A stretch of DNA of 64,000 bases, from the NCBI GenBank assembly GCA_027405735.1, contig JAPEHQ010000013.1, forward strand, positions 806,001 through 870,000. Reading direction: 5' to 3'. This DNA comes from Mucor racemosus (Eukaryota > Mucoromycota > Mucoromycetes > Mucorales > Mucoraceae). How positions within the stretch are numbered: position 1 is the first letter of the stretch; every line of letters starts with the position of its first letter. Shown here in pieces: positions 34,801-45,877 of this stretch. The notes beneath the pieces were generated by a model. That model was not told the DNA's origin, made no database searches, and worked only from the letters and a program-made list of their open reading frames with translations. The translations under genes were made by a program, and so were the position numbers.

Positions 34801-36599
34801 CAAAATTTTATTTCATTTTTTACTGGAATGGGTTTTTAAATTACATTTGTTTTCATTAATATAAATTATAAACAGTACAATAATACAATTCAATAAGTCT
34901 TTGATGTAGAGCAATATATGCAAGAACCAATATATTTACGATTATCATCATCATTTTTAAATATGTTTATTATAGCTATAATGTTTACAACAACAATGGT
35001 TTTTGCTCGAGCCTAAACTTAAATAACACTTACTGCTTAAATTTATTATATGCAAGTCAAATCTAAGATTACATATGTTTATCACTCATAAAATTTAAAC
35101 AAATTAACCTTCTTTAAACTTATTATTTTAGTTTACGATTGTCCGTTGTAAAAAGATTTGTTTTCAAGTATACAGTAGCTACGATCAAAATTATAGTTAT
35201 TAGACAAAACAATTTATTAGATTATTCTTTTTTTTTTCTATATCATTTGAAATTTTATCGCTTTTCTGGAACATTTCGTGGGGTTGTAGCCAGTTCTAGC
35301 TTTTTATTGAATAGATATAAATATTATTGCCTTCGATTTGATCTGGTAATCAAGAAATACGTCCAACAATACAGTAGTAAATAATGCTATTTGATCTTAG
35401 AATTCAGTTAATTATAAATGAAAATATTAGCCTCTAATATAACGACTGCTATCTATATTAAAACCATTAGTTCCCCTTTCTGTTAGCGTGCGTATTTAGA
35501 TAAAAGAAAAGAATACCAGCTTGATAGTCTGATATCCCTTATCAAACGGTGAAAATATCCTTGGAATATGAAAACAAAAAGAGAGAAACAACACAAGTAG
35601 AAAAGGATTATTTTCAAGGCTTTACATTATTTAGCGCAATCAAAAACCTGCTAAATTGCACATTTCAGCTAATATAAAAGCAGCATTACAGCGCATGAAC
35701 CAAAAACTAAACAAAATAAACAGTATTTGTTATCATAGAAACATACATTTTTCTACCAGAAAAGCCGTCTGTCATATATCACTGTTCATTCATTAAAAAA
35801 TTGCAAAAGCGAGCCTGTGGAACGATGCCGTAATTGATTATAGCAAGATTAAACGGCTAAGTCTGTTATACTACTATGATATATCTATGTTTAAATAAAA
35901 AGGTGTTCTTTTCTCAACTTTTCTTATATTTAACCATGTACGGTCTGAAAATTCAGTTTTTGTAGCGGACATTTTTGGGACTCATTTTATCCTTACCAAC
36001 ACTCATGATTTAGATCAAAAAACAGAAAAATCAAATTTTGGTACCAAAATCGACGTTTAAATATACTACATTGTGAGAGAAAATTGTAGCCATGACTGAT
36101 ACGCATTTTATGAAAGCTTAATATTCGATGTTAAGTAATGAAACTTAGCATTTTTGGCCCAAAAACGGTTTTTTGATTAAAGGATTTTCGTGTAATATTT
36201 TGCAATAAAAATGTTTGTTATTTTTGATTGAGCAAATAGAGCGCTAAATTTTTTATATGTGTATATTTTTTGTTTTATAATTAGTAGTATAATTAACCCT
36301 AAATTTGCAAAACCAGAAAAAAAAAATTAAAAAATGTCAAAATTGATGATCTGAACAAGAATAATTTTCTAAATTAATATTCCGCTTATAAGCCTTGTGA
36401 GTCTTAAAAATAAGAGACTTTATAATACTGGAGAACTTTTTCAAGATTTTACAATCCTATACACACTTGATTCAAGCTTATTACTGTAAACCTTTATACA
36501 TGTTAATATTGTGTGGTAGTTTATTTGATGATAATATAGACTTACTCTATAATTACTGCATTAGAGGTAATTTACATTGAGCTTTAATATTATGTTTCG

Positions 36600-36800
36600 A
36601 ATACCATAAACATAAACATGACCATCACTGGAACCTATTGCCGCCTTTTTATCCTCTTTGTCCCAAGCCAATTTATTCAATCCTTTACCAAAACTAACTT
36701 AAGTACTTACAAATAGTTCCTCGGTATTTACATTCAAATTTCATAATCTGAATTGACTGGTTCTATCTACAGTAGTATCAAACATATCATCAGCCCGCCT
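36600..36800 (-). pseudogene. Dynein intermediate chain C-terminal fragment, copy 1
   Basis: Minus-strand translation gives NTEELFV, an in-frame stop, then LNKLAWDKEDKKAAIGSSDG and HVYVY. This is the last WD40 blade region of cytoplasmic dynein intermediate chain (family wording: DLN-DTE-P then LNRVRW then IAVGDSEG). Two in-frame stops and no start codon: a non-functional gene fragment. This copy retains the SSDGHVYVY spacing, while the other two copies have an extra Asn codon. Confidence 0.65.
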
Positions 36801-37931
36801 TATGATAAATGTCAATCTAAAATTAGAAACATTCCACTTTCATTGTTATAAGCTATGGGAAGCTTGATTTTCAATAATAATACAGCAATAATATAAAAGG
36901 CAAGATGATACTAATCGCATATGGTGAGTATTCAACATTTAGTTGAGTTTAATGAAGAATGCTTTTGAACCCTTTTGAAAATCCTGAAGCAAACACAACA
37001 ACATCTTGGTCTTGTTATTTATATCCATCATAATGCTACGATTTCCATTACACAATAAATGCACCACCTTTTATCAATCTTGACGTCGATGTGCATAGGG
37101 TGTCAGTTTTTTACCAGTTGTGTTTTCTCTGATTATTCATTAATATTGAGTCATATTGAAGGATGATTTGTAGCATTGCCAAAAAAAAAAAAAAGAATAA
37201 ATGCTTTAAGAATTGTCGTCTGCGTATTACATTATGCGGCGATTTAGTAGCAATGATTGTACTTAACTATGCTTTTTGAACCAATTGATGTTAATCAGAA
37301 TAATTAAGTAGTTTCATTCAAAAGTAAGCTTTCCTTTATACATTTACATTCGCCAATTTTTCTGTTGTTATTAGATGTCGACTTTCGACCAAAATGCATT
37401 GATTATAACGTATATGATGGAACAAAATGACTAAGTCTTACATACTTTTTTTGTTCGAAAAAAATATTATAACGCGCCGCGCTAACATTAGCAGTTAATA
37501 ATTCATTTCCAAATAAACAATAGAAAAAAACATGTACTTGTACCTGCTCCTTAATTTCATTTTATAAAAAAATATTGATCTTTTTGTTGTAGTTTTAAGC
37601 GTAAATAAAAGATCTGAAAAAAGAGTAGGGAAGAAAAAAATTTTGTGTGTTACAAACAGGAATCTACAAAGGCATAAATACTTTTAGTGTTGCCAAACAG
37701 GTTGCTGTCGTTGTTCCCATTTGGTCCCCGAAAGAAGAACATGGGCAGAACTCTTTCAAACCCCAAATTTCAAATTGATGTATCTCGTCAATAAGGCAAT
37801 TCTGTTGAATCAGAATAACTCACATCTGCTTTAAACTATCCAAACTATCTTCGTTATTAATTATATTATGATAGATATACTTTAATACATTGACTAAGAA
37901 ATCTTGATCTCATTGCTCTGCTCATCTGGGC

Positions 37932-37981
37932 ATAATGATCTGCACAAATGTTTTATTCTGCCTATCTGTGCAGATCATTAT
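37932..37981. repeat. Perfect 15-bp inverted repeat (hairpin)
   Basis: ATAATGATCTGCACA at 37932-37946 is exactly reverse-complemented at 37967-37981, with a 20-nt loop. It lies 45 bp left of an LTR end and could be the terminal repeat of a very small mobile element or a transcript hairpin. Confidence 0.5.
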
Positions 37982-38025
37982 ACCAATGGAAAGCATAGTT
38001 CGGCCGTAATGATCGTCAATATATT

Positions 38026-38083
38026 TTAAGATGTATTGATACTGCAGAAGGTGATAAGGTATGACACTTGGTGGAATACAACA
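38026..38083 (-). mobile_element. Family A LTR outer-end fragment
   Basis: 58 bp matching the last part of the family A LTRs (GTATTGATACTG, AGAAGGTGATAA, GGTGGAATACAACA). The remainder of the LTR is missing. Since it retains the exact CAACA end it marks a truncated or recombined element. Confidence 0.55.
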
Positions 38084-39309
38084 TGCATGATGATAAATAA
38101 TAATAAAGTGACGGTAGGTACATACCTTTGGGCATTATTCTGAAGCTTTTACATATAAAGTGTTTCTTGAGTGAAGAGTGATATGCCTTTAATAGTATTG
38201 TTCATGCAGTAATAATTATCCTGAAATCCATTATTAAGGATAAATTAAAGTTGATGGCAAACCAATTTCTAACTGATGCTGACTGAAGTCGGAACTGATA
38301 GGAATTCAAATATAATTAGCAATGTTATTCGCTGAGCTCTTTTCAAGTCTCTCTGAAAAATGACTAAAGATATTCCATTATGTATGCCATTATGTTACAA
38401 TTAGTAATACTCTATTTGTTACTGGATGAAAACCAAATCAAAATATACAGACAGTAATAGAGAAAAGAAGAAAAAAATTGGTAGTCTTTTGAAAGCTGTG
38501 CGTAGTGCAGTAAATTACGATGTTAATTTACTAAAATAAAAAAAATATAAAAATAAAAGCAGTAGAAATACAATTATAATCAGCTAAAGTTTTTATTACA
38601 AAAGATTTCTCAAGAGTTAAAATAATTGAAAAGTATGAGGGTATTTATAGTGATTTGGAGAACTTGGATACCATCAGACTTGAATGGATGTATATTTAGT
38701 AATCTTCCAGTTTTGAGTACATTGTTATTGATTTGATATTTTAAGGGGTAAATTGTATAGAGCATTGACCATAAGGGATTGTATGTCAAGTGTGACAATA
38801 TCAACCTTTTGGGAAATGGTTGTTTTTGTTTATTTCTGTTATATCTATTTTATGTAACCTTGATTTTTAAGGGGTAGTTTTTATATGCTTGAATCTTATT
38901 TATATTGATAGTGCAACTACGATATAGATGAGTAGTTGACTAAATTGATATCTTTGTTTATTATCATTATTGATTTGGATAGAATCCTGTTTTGATATAT
39001 ATGTCATTTGTGTAATTGATTGCGCCGTGATCAAGGGTGCTATCATCTACACGACATGTATGGTTCAAAAAGGGTATTTCATATTTTTAGCATGCGTTTG
39101 TTATTGTGTTCAATTGAAGCGTTTGTTTATTATCGTTGTTCATATTTCAAGTGGCATCATATTTTATGAGCGACACTTGAAATTTAGGTTGTTTTATTTT
39201 ATCAAGCGTTTTTAGTATGTAATTCCACTGCACGTAGAAAGGTAAAATCGAAAAAAAAGGCGAGGGGGTGATTAGCTGCGCTTCTAACCCGGCAAACACA
39301 AGTTCCGAA

Positions 39310-39385
39310 GAAAATCTGTTTACACGAGTTTCGAACCCACAACCTCTCCGTTTGAACTAGTTGTAAAGCGCATAAGTCTAGCAAC
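39310..39385 (-). ncRNA. tRNA-like sequence, probable tRNA pseudogene or SINE head
   Basis: On the minus strand the segment contains GTGGGTTCGAAACTCGT, a T-arm/B-box-like sequence with a 7-nt loop (TTCGAAA) and a pairable 5-bp stem, preceded by TAGTTGCTAGACTTATGCGC, which resembles an A-box with a D-loop. A run of eight T lies about 60 bases further on (39251-39258 on the plus strand as A), suitable as a Pol III terminator. I cannot form a proper acceptor stem, so this is not an intact tRNA gene. Confidence 0.35.
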
Positions 39386-39788
39386 TAGGACAGACGTCCC
39401 CTCTATGTTTGCTTTTTTTAATTGCCGTCCTTCTACTTACCTTTTGTTTTGTTTTTTCGATTTGTGCAATATTGAGTAATTTGACCATATTTTTTTTCTT
39501 TGGTGTATAATATTGCTATTTGCTGAGTATTAGCAACAATTTGGGTTACAAAAAAATCTTTATTATTGATCGAAATATAAGAAAAATCTGTTATTTTTGC
39601 CCTAATATCATGTAATTATGTTAGGTACATTAATGCAAAAGCTGACTTTATTTCATTTAAATACATAACTGAAGTTTCTAGTGAGCATATAATTAATAGA
39701 TGCAAAATAGCGCTACGTACACGAAGTAACTACGCTCGATAAGTTAAAATAAATTTTAATATTAAATTTGAATTTTCAAAAAAAAAAT

Positions 39789-40870
39789 TGATAGTTTCAA
39801 TCTTCAAAATCGGAGTATGCCTTCTTTCTATAACTAACATGATAGTAAACATTTCTTAGAATATACCTCAGAGATCACAAAATAGATATGAATTAGTCGC
39901 ATTATACTACCTATCCCTAAATCTATTTTATATCTCACGAAAGACTCAAAAACGCGTAAAATTCACTGCTTTTCCCTTGAAAACTAGGTGTCATTTTTCA
40001 TCCCTGCTCTATTTTTTTTTTCACTAAATAACCCCAAGAAAAAATATATGCCAATGTACCTGAGATGCTCACCTGTAATCCAAAAACAAGTATCCAAAAA
40101 TATCCTACTTTTTGCAGTTGGTATTAATTTTTCAGCACTAAGGTTTCAGATTTTTTACGCGTATTTCACTGCTAATTGCTAATGGATTGAAAACTTTGAA
40201 GCTTCATATCTCCAGAAAAAATTAAGCTATACTAACACTTTTTAATAATAAAATTTACTTGTTTTAAAGCGCTCTATAACATATTGGAATTTAAAAAAAT
40301 TCTGAGCACCTTTATTTTTTTTCATTTTTTTTTGATATTTCTATAGTAGGTTTCAAAATATTGGTTAAATTGAGCAACATTTTTTTTTGCATCCATTTCA
40401 TTAGGCTCGTTAGGCTCTCTCGGATCCAATTTAGATTTTTTTAAAGTATTGATTTTTCGTGGAGATATCCTCAAAAATGTGTACAAAAAGGTACCTCCAT
40501 TTCTAGCTTCCATTTTCCCCTTATATACCCTCATCCCAAATTCTGAATCTGAAACTTTGTTTGACAAAAATGTTGTTTTCTCTACCAAAAATGCAGCTAG
40601 AAAACTTTGCAATAGCTCAATCGATAGATAATGGTTTTGCGCATTATCTAAAGTAATTATATTTTAAATATGTTTATAAAATTTGATGTGTATATTCAAA
40701 AAACCTCCAAAATTTCAATTGCATTTTGCGCACAATTTAATGTTAAATGTTTATCTGAATTTTATTTAGATGCATGCAGAATTTAAAACTGCACAAAAAC
40801 TATTTAATACTCTAGGTCGACTTACTTTGCAGTGCATGAATATTTAAACAATTTTGTTTTTTTAATCATT
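39789..40870 (-). repeat. Repeat family A body, copy A4 (no LTR)
   Basis: Outer part of family A, matching 19080-20135 inverted; begins TTGATAGTTTCAATC. The shared short frame is intact at 40322-40612 (96 codons, minus). Similarity stops in the middle of the body at about 40870, before the LTR would follow. Confidence 0.7.
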
Positions 40871-42333
40871 TTTCTGATCGATTTGGCAAATTGATTTTGG
40901 ACCCAGCTAGCATAAGGTTTAATCTGTCGTGTGATTTATTATTTTAACTATCTCAACAAAAAATCAGTATTTTTCGCTGGAAAAAAAAGCAGAAGCTTTC
41001 AGTTGGTGCGATCTAGTGAATACAAAAAATTAACAAATCAGTTTTGGTACTGTTTCTTGGGTAAAATTGTTTAGTTCTTTTTTATTAGATTTATGTAATT
41101 AAACGACTGAAAGTTTTTATTAAAATTAAGCCAAGATTTGACCTGTTTAATGTTATATTGCAACTGCAAAATTGAATTATTATTATTATATTTTAGAACA
41201 GATAAAGAAAAAGAAAATTATGAATGTGAAATTTGGCTATTTATATTAAACTTATTTGTTATTGTTATGCTATTTTTTGTTGTCCTTGGTTTTCATTTCA
41301 CCACAGTACTTAATTTTTTACAATCAATTTTAGGTCAACTGTGGTCAATGCACTTATATGTGGTATATATCATACCAGCTTTTTTTATTTCAGGTCATAT
41401 CAATAACCACAGAGAGAAGGTGCATATCTTTAAAACAATTTGTTTCTATAACCCTAATCTTCTCCGAGTCTATACTGACTTTTTGGATAAAAGTTATAAA
41501 CCATCTTTTTCGGAATTTTTTTTCTCGATGGCATCTAGCATTTACCCCTCAAATCAGCATGGGTTACCTCTGATTGCTTTGTATGGTGTTCAATGAAAAA
41601 TTAATGATAAATGTTCAAAAGTAAGCTTAAAAATATCTCTATTCATATTAGAGACATGTATAGGTGCACTAATCCATAAGAATACTGCATGATCAATCTA
41701 TGAAGGCACATAAAAATAAAATTAAAGCATGTGTACATCATATATATATATATACGTTATCTATTTTCACCAATAAGATAACGACCAATATAACCATGAA
41801 TATGCAGCTCAAACTAATTTTGTGGTGTATGTTATGGTTATGTTGGGTTCAGTCGGCATGAATGTGTGCACTGGCCAATTCTTCCTATATTTCTATTTCC
41901 GTAGCAATTTACCAGCAAGCTCTTTTTTTCTATATAGCATCCCATCTTGTTTCTAAACAACCCATTAATTGATTACAAGTTGGAATAATCTACATGTGAA
42001 TTATTATTTTCATACACTCACAAGACATATGATAATTAATAGCTAATCATTACATCTTTTTTGTTTAATCTTTTAACTTGCTTAATTGGCTTTCCATTCC
42101 TGGTGATCACCTCGGAGCTTTTGGCAAAAAAAGAAAACATGCTTTTGAGTCGTTTGTTATTGTTGCACTTTAAGATTATCCGCACCCACACATTCGTCAA
42201 TATATCTCACACAAAGCCAAGCAAAAAATGACGCGCTAATGATGATCAATATTTTGCATTAATTAACTACATGTATAAAGAAAATGTCCAACTCGTACAT
42301 ATTTCATTTTACATTTCTTTCATATAAGCAACT
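40871..42333. other. Intergenic; one unsupported open frame; fasciclin gene promoter
   Basis: A 152-codon plus-strand frame at 41138-41596 encodes a hydrophobic, Phe-rich peptide without motif; I cannot call it a gene. Splice-like TTTTAG and TTTCAG sites inside it hint at old exons. A TATAAA at 42274-42279 lies 55 bases upstream of the fasciclin ATG. Confidence 0.35.
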
Positions 42334-45028
42334 ATGTTACACATAAAACCCTCATTTTCATTACTGCTGTTATTGACAATAATAACAAGCTTTCTTTTCA
42401 CTGTATGTTCTGCTGCAAGTTTCGTAATTGATAAAGAAAAAGACAAAAAATCTATCTGGGATGTTCTTACTGCGGATGAAAGATTCTCTATGTTTATACA
42501 ACATATTGAAGAACAAAATCAAACATCTGCATTCAAATCTATTAAATCAGGCACTGTATTTGCTCCTACAAACAAGGCGTTTCATGCTAAGGATTACAAT
42601 GAAATCTTTAAGCGTAGAATTACTGGTGAACAAATCTTGAATCATATCGTACCAGTTGCTGTTTCTTCCAATGAATTTTGGAATGGCCGATTATTGAAAA
42701 CTTGGGCTTTTGTTGACCAGGTGCCCCAAGTAATCAAAGTTACCGAGTCCAAATCTGGGCTTTATGTTGGTATTGGTGGTGACCAAGAACAAAGCTGGAT
42801 TAGCCAAGCCGATATTGAAGTTTCTAATGGTGTTATTCATGCAATTGATAAACTTATACCACTACCTTCTTACGTTGGTAAGCATATAAGACTTGATGTA
42901 TATATAGCTGATTTATCATTAATTTTAAATATTTTATAGATGAAACTTTACATGCAAATAAAGATACAGAAGATTTTTACCATGAGAGTAAACATGCAGA
43001 AATTAGCGACAGTCTCAAATACTCTTGTGGAATTACTGTATTTGCTGTTCAGGATGATCAATTTGGCGATGAACTTTCCCCTGTTGAAAAACGCTATTTA
43101 AATCAACCAGAAGGAAAGAAAGATTTGGCTCGACTTTTACAGCATCAAGTTGCCAGCAGTATTTATTATAGTGATCAATTCCCTGAAGGCAAAACCAGTA
43201 TCAAAACAGTTGAAGGTTCAGAAGATCTTGATATCTATGTCGAAAATAAAGAAGGCGCTCCTTCTGCTATTCAAGTTAATGGTGTTCGAGTTATTAAAAG
43301 TGACATTTTAGCTGCTAATGGTACGTGTATCAATGATTTAAACTTGTTTGTTTGTTTGTTTGTTTGTTTACATTTACATTGATAAAACAGGCGTTGTACA
43401 TGTTTTGGAAAAGCCAATTCTTCCCAAAAATAAGGGTTTCTTTGGACCAAGTGCTCGTAAGTCATTAATTGGCTTGAATTGCACTCGTTTTATCAAATTA
43501 TTTGATGAAAATGGTCTGGGCGCTTATTTGGATGATACCGAGAACGATGCAACTACAACCATTTTGGCACCATCAAACGATCATATCTCTCTCCCAATTT
43601 CTGAAAAAGATGTCAAGTCCTGGCTCAAGTACCACATTCTACATGGTCGTTGGGATTTGAACGACCTTCATGATGGTCAATTGTTGGAAACTGAAACTCA
43701 TCATGATTTAGGCCAAGAGTCCTATCAACGTATCGCAGTTCATCAAGAAGCCAAAGATAATCCTATTCGATTTGGCGAATCTGCTGTATTAGGTGACCCA
43801 GGTATTTATGCGATAAAATAGACTTTTTTCGCACAATTATTAACCTTTTCTATTGTACATAGTGTATGTGGGTGATAATTTAATTATTTATCATATTGCC
43901 GAATCTCTTGTATTACCTCGGGATCCTCTTAGCCGATTACCTGTCAGTTTGGATTTATCTACATTTGTAGCCGCTTTATATGCATCTGGTCAAGATGGCA
44001 CAATTGCCAAAGCTCATGATATTACTTTATTTGCTCCTACAAACGATGCCTTTACTCGTTTGGGACTTTTGGCAAGATACTTGTTACAACCCGAGGCCAA
44101 AGATAAGCTAACTCAAGTAGCTACTTATCATGCTGTTCGTGGTGTTTTCTATTATTCTGAAATGAAAGAAGGTGAACATCGAGAAACTACATTATCTTCT
44201 GGTGCAGAAATCAATTTAAACAAGACAAAAGATGGCCTCTTTATACGTGGTAGTGGTGCTGCTGATGGTTCTGATCGTACAGTCATTGGTCAAGTCATGA
44301 AAAGTGACATGTTGACATCAAATGGTGTCATTCATACAATTGATCGTGTTCAGTTACCAAGCACTCTTGAAGTTACAAACGGAAATCTCTTGTCTGTTGA
44401 AGGAACAAATAGCTTCCTGAGGCTCTTGGAGCGCTGTAATTTAGCTAAAGATGTTTTGGAACATTTGGATCCTAAACAGCCTTTTACTATCTTGGCCCCT
44501 AGTGATCGTGCATTTGGTAAAAATGATCTTGCTGCCTTGTATGATAACCGTGAATCCCTCTTAAGGATAGCTAAATTACATATTCTTCCTATTGCATTAC
44601 CTCTCCTTGACCCTGATGAGGCATCAAGCTCATCTGACAAGTATTTCAAGCCAGAAGGAAAAGAACACAAAGAGATTGGTTACACTGGTACAGATTTCCC
44701 TACATTGCTTGGTGAACACAACATGGTTACTATTAGTAGGGGTGTTTCTGGTGGCTATTCTGTTAAAGTAAAAGGCAGCATTACTCAAGAAAGCGCCGAT
44801 GTTATCAATTATGGTCGTTCTACTACAGGAGGTGGTGTTATAGAGATTGATCGTGTTCTTATTCCCAAGCGTGAATATAGTTATCGAGGCATGGCTTGGT
44901 GGGAAATTGTATTGATTGTCATTGGTTCCATTGTTGCTGCTGTATTCATTGCTGTGGCCATATATCTCGGTTGGAGATGGTATCAAGATCGCCGTGCAGG
45001 CAGAATTCAATTACAAGACCAAGATTAA
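42334..45028 (+). CDS. Fasciclin-domain (FAS1) type I membrane protein
   Basis: Four exons: 42334-42877, 42940-43320, 43391-43801 and 43863-45028, giving 833 residues. Residues 1-28 are a signal peptide (hydrophobic LLLLLTIITSFLF). Five copies of the FAS1 H1 motif are visible: TVFAPTNKAF, TVFAVQDDQF, TILAPSNDHI, LFAPTNDAF and TILAPSDRAF; each is followed about 90-100 residues on by the NGVIHAID-type H2 motif (NGVIHAIDKL, NGVVHVLEK, NGVIHTIDRV, GGGVIEIDRV). The fourth domain lacks nothing obvious; the second and third are more diverged. A transmembrane helix is at about 791-816 (VLIVIGSIVAAVFIAVAIYL) with a short basic cytosolic tail. FAS1 domains mediate adhesion; the protein should sit at the cell surface or vacuole membrane with domains outside. 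Yeast relatives with FAS1 repeats occur at the vacuole. Confidence 0.92.
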
Positions 45029-45079
45029 TTTCATTTCATTCTCTAATCCTTTTATCAGCTTGCTTTTTCATATTCATAA

Positions 45080-45227
45080 TCATATAATCTCTCTTCTTTT
45101 TTTATAAAATAAAAACAAAAATGAAATAGCTGAAACTAGTGCCGTATATACTGTATTTTCAGCAAAAAGCTGAGGATCTTCGCCTAGTAACTCTTTAATA
45201 TACTCCTCAGGCTCGACAATTTGGATT
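45080..45227 (-). CDS. Orphan terminal exon of a minus-strand gene
   Basis: After a TAG acceptor (45228-45230) the minus strand is open for 49 codons to a TGA at 45080-45082 and reads as real protein: QIVEPEEYIKELLGEDPQLF, then a hydrophobic helix (TALVSAISFLFLFY) and a basic KKRRE tail. It converges on the fasciclin gene with 51 bp between stop codons. I find no good donor within the usual intron distance upstream, so the rest of the gene is missing, diverged or far away. It would encode a C-terminal membrane-anchored protein; not recognised. Confidence 0.4.
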
Positions 45228-45877
45228 CTATTTGAATAAAATTAGTCAAACCCTTTGTAATGTGAAAACAGGTATTCTTTAAAGCAGTAGTCTTTTTGAG
45301 TTGCAGATTCAGACGAGTTCGCTATTTTTTAAGACGAATCTTTTCAGACGAACTCGCATAGCCAGCTTAGATGAATCGTTTTTTTTTCTATACCTTTTAT
45401 AATATCTAAAACCTTTCATAATTATCTACTTTCAATCTAGGGAAATATAAAAGACTTCATTCGCTACAATTCTGCGGAAGAACCTCTTTTAGCACAACAA
45501 AGTTTCTCCAACGAAATAGACTGTGGACATTAAACTATACACTACAGTGAGGCTCAAATGCTCGTTAACATATACACAGTATCTGTTCCTGAACCTCAGC
45601 CAAGTGCAATGAAAGAAGTTGAAGCCCTTACTGGTAATTTTTAGGAAATCGCCATCTCTAACACTCACAAATATAAAAAAAATACAGTCAAGACCAAATT
45701 GAACGCCTTATGAGACGAAGTTATCGAAGATTGTATAAGTTATCATCGAATATCATAGTTGAGTATTTATAGTATCTTAATATAACCTTGTTTTATGATC
45801 TGTGTGAATTATAATATCTATGATTAGAAGAAATCTACAGGAGTAACAAGATCACAAAGTATAAAATTTACTATACG
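45228..45877. other. Region with scattered coding-like fragments
   Basis: Short plus-strand stretches read like coding sequence: 45442-45534 (after a CTAG acceptor; FIRYNSAEEPLLAQQ, stop), 45558-45634 (ATG; NIYTVSVPEPQPSAMKEVEA) and 45690-45770 (QDQIERLMRRSYRRLYK). They do not join in one frame. They could be remnants of a decayed gene or of an insertion. A small hairpin CGAGTTCG/CGAACTCG lies at 45314-45356. Confidence 0.25.

Larger units (their letters stand above)
34440..37125 (+). repeat. Repeat family B, copy B1
   Basis: About 2.7 kb matching 54945-57990 in the same orientation and 58420-60757 inverted. It begins with a sequence rich in TGTGCAC/TGTGCATAAT motifs (34450-34800) and continues with AT-rich non-coding sequence. 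At 36600-36800 it holds, on the minus strand, a broken dynein intermediate chain fragment. No transposase or polymerase motif is visible. Confidence 0.75.
37126..39788. other. Unassigned AT-rich region with an LTR scrap and a hairpin
   Basis: No gene is supported. It contains the hairpin at 37932-37981, a family A LTR end at 38026-38083, and a tRNA-like segment near 39310-39385 described separately. Minus- and plus-strand frames of 64-81 codons at 38610-39215 show no motif. Confidence 0.35.

Noticed and set aside
41138..41596. 152-codon hydrophobic open frame
   Set aside because: Composition follows the T-rich background, no start context or family resemblance; kept only as a remark on the gap.
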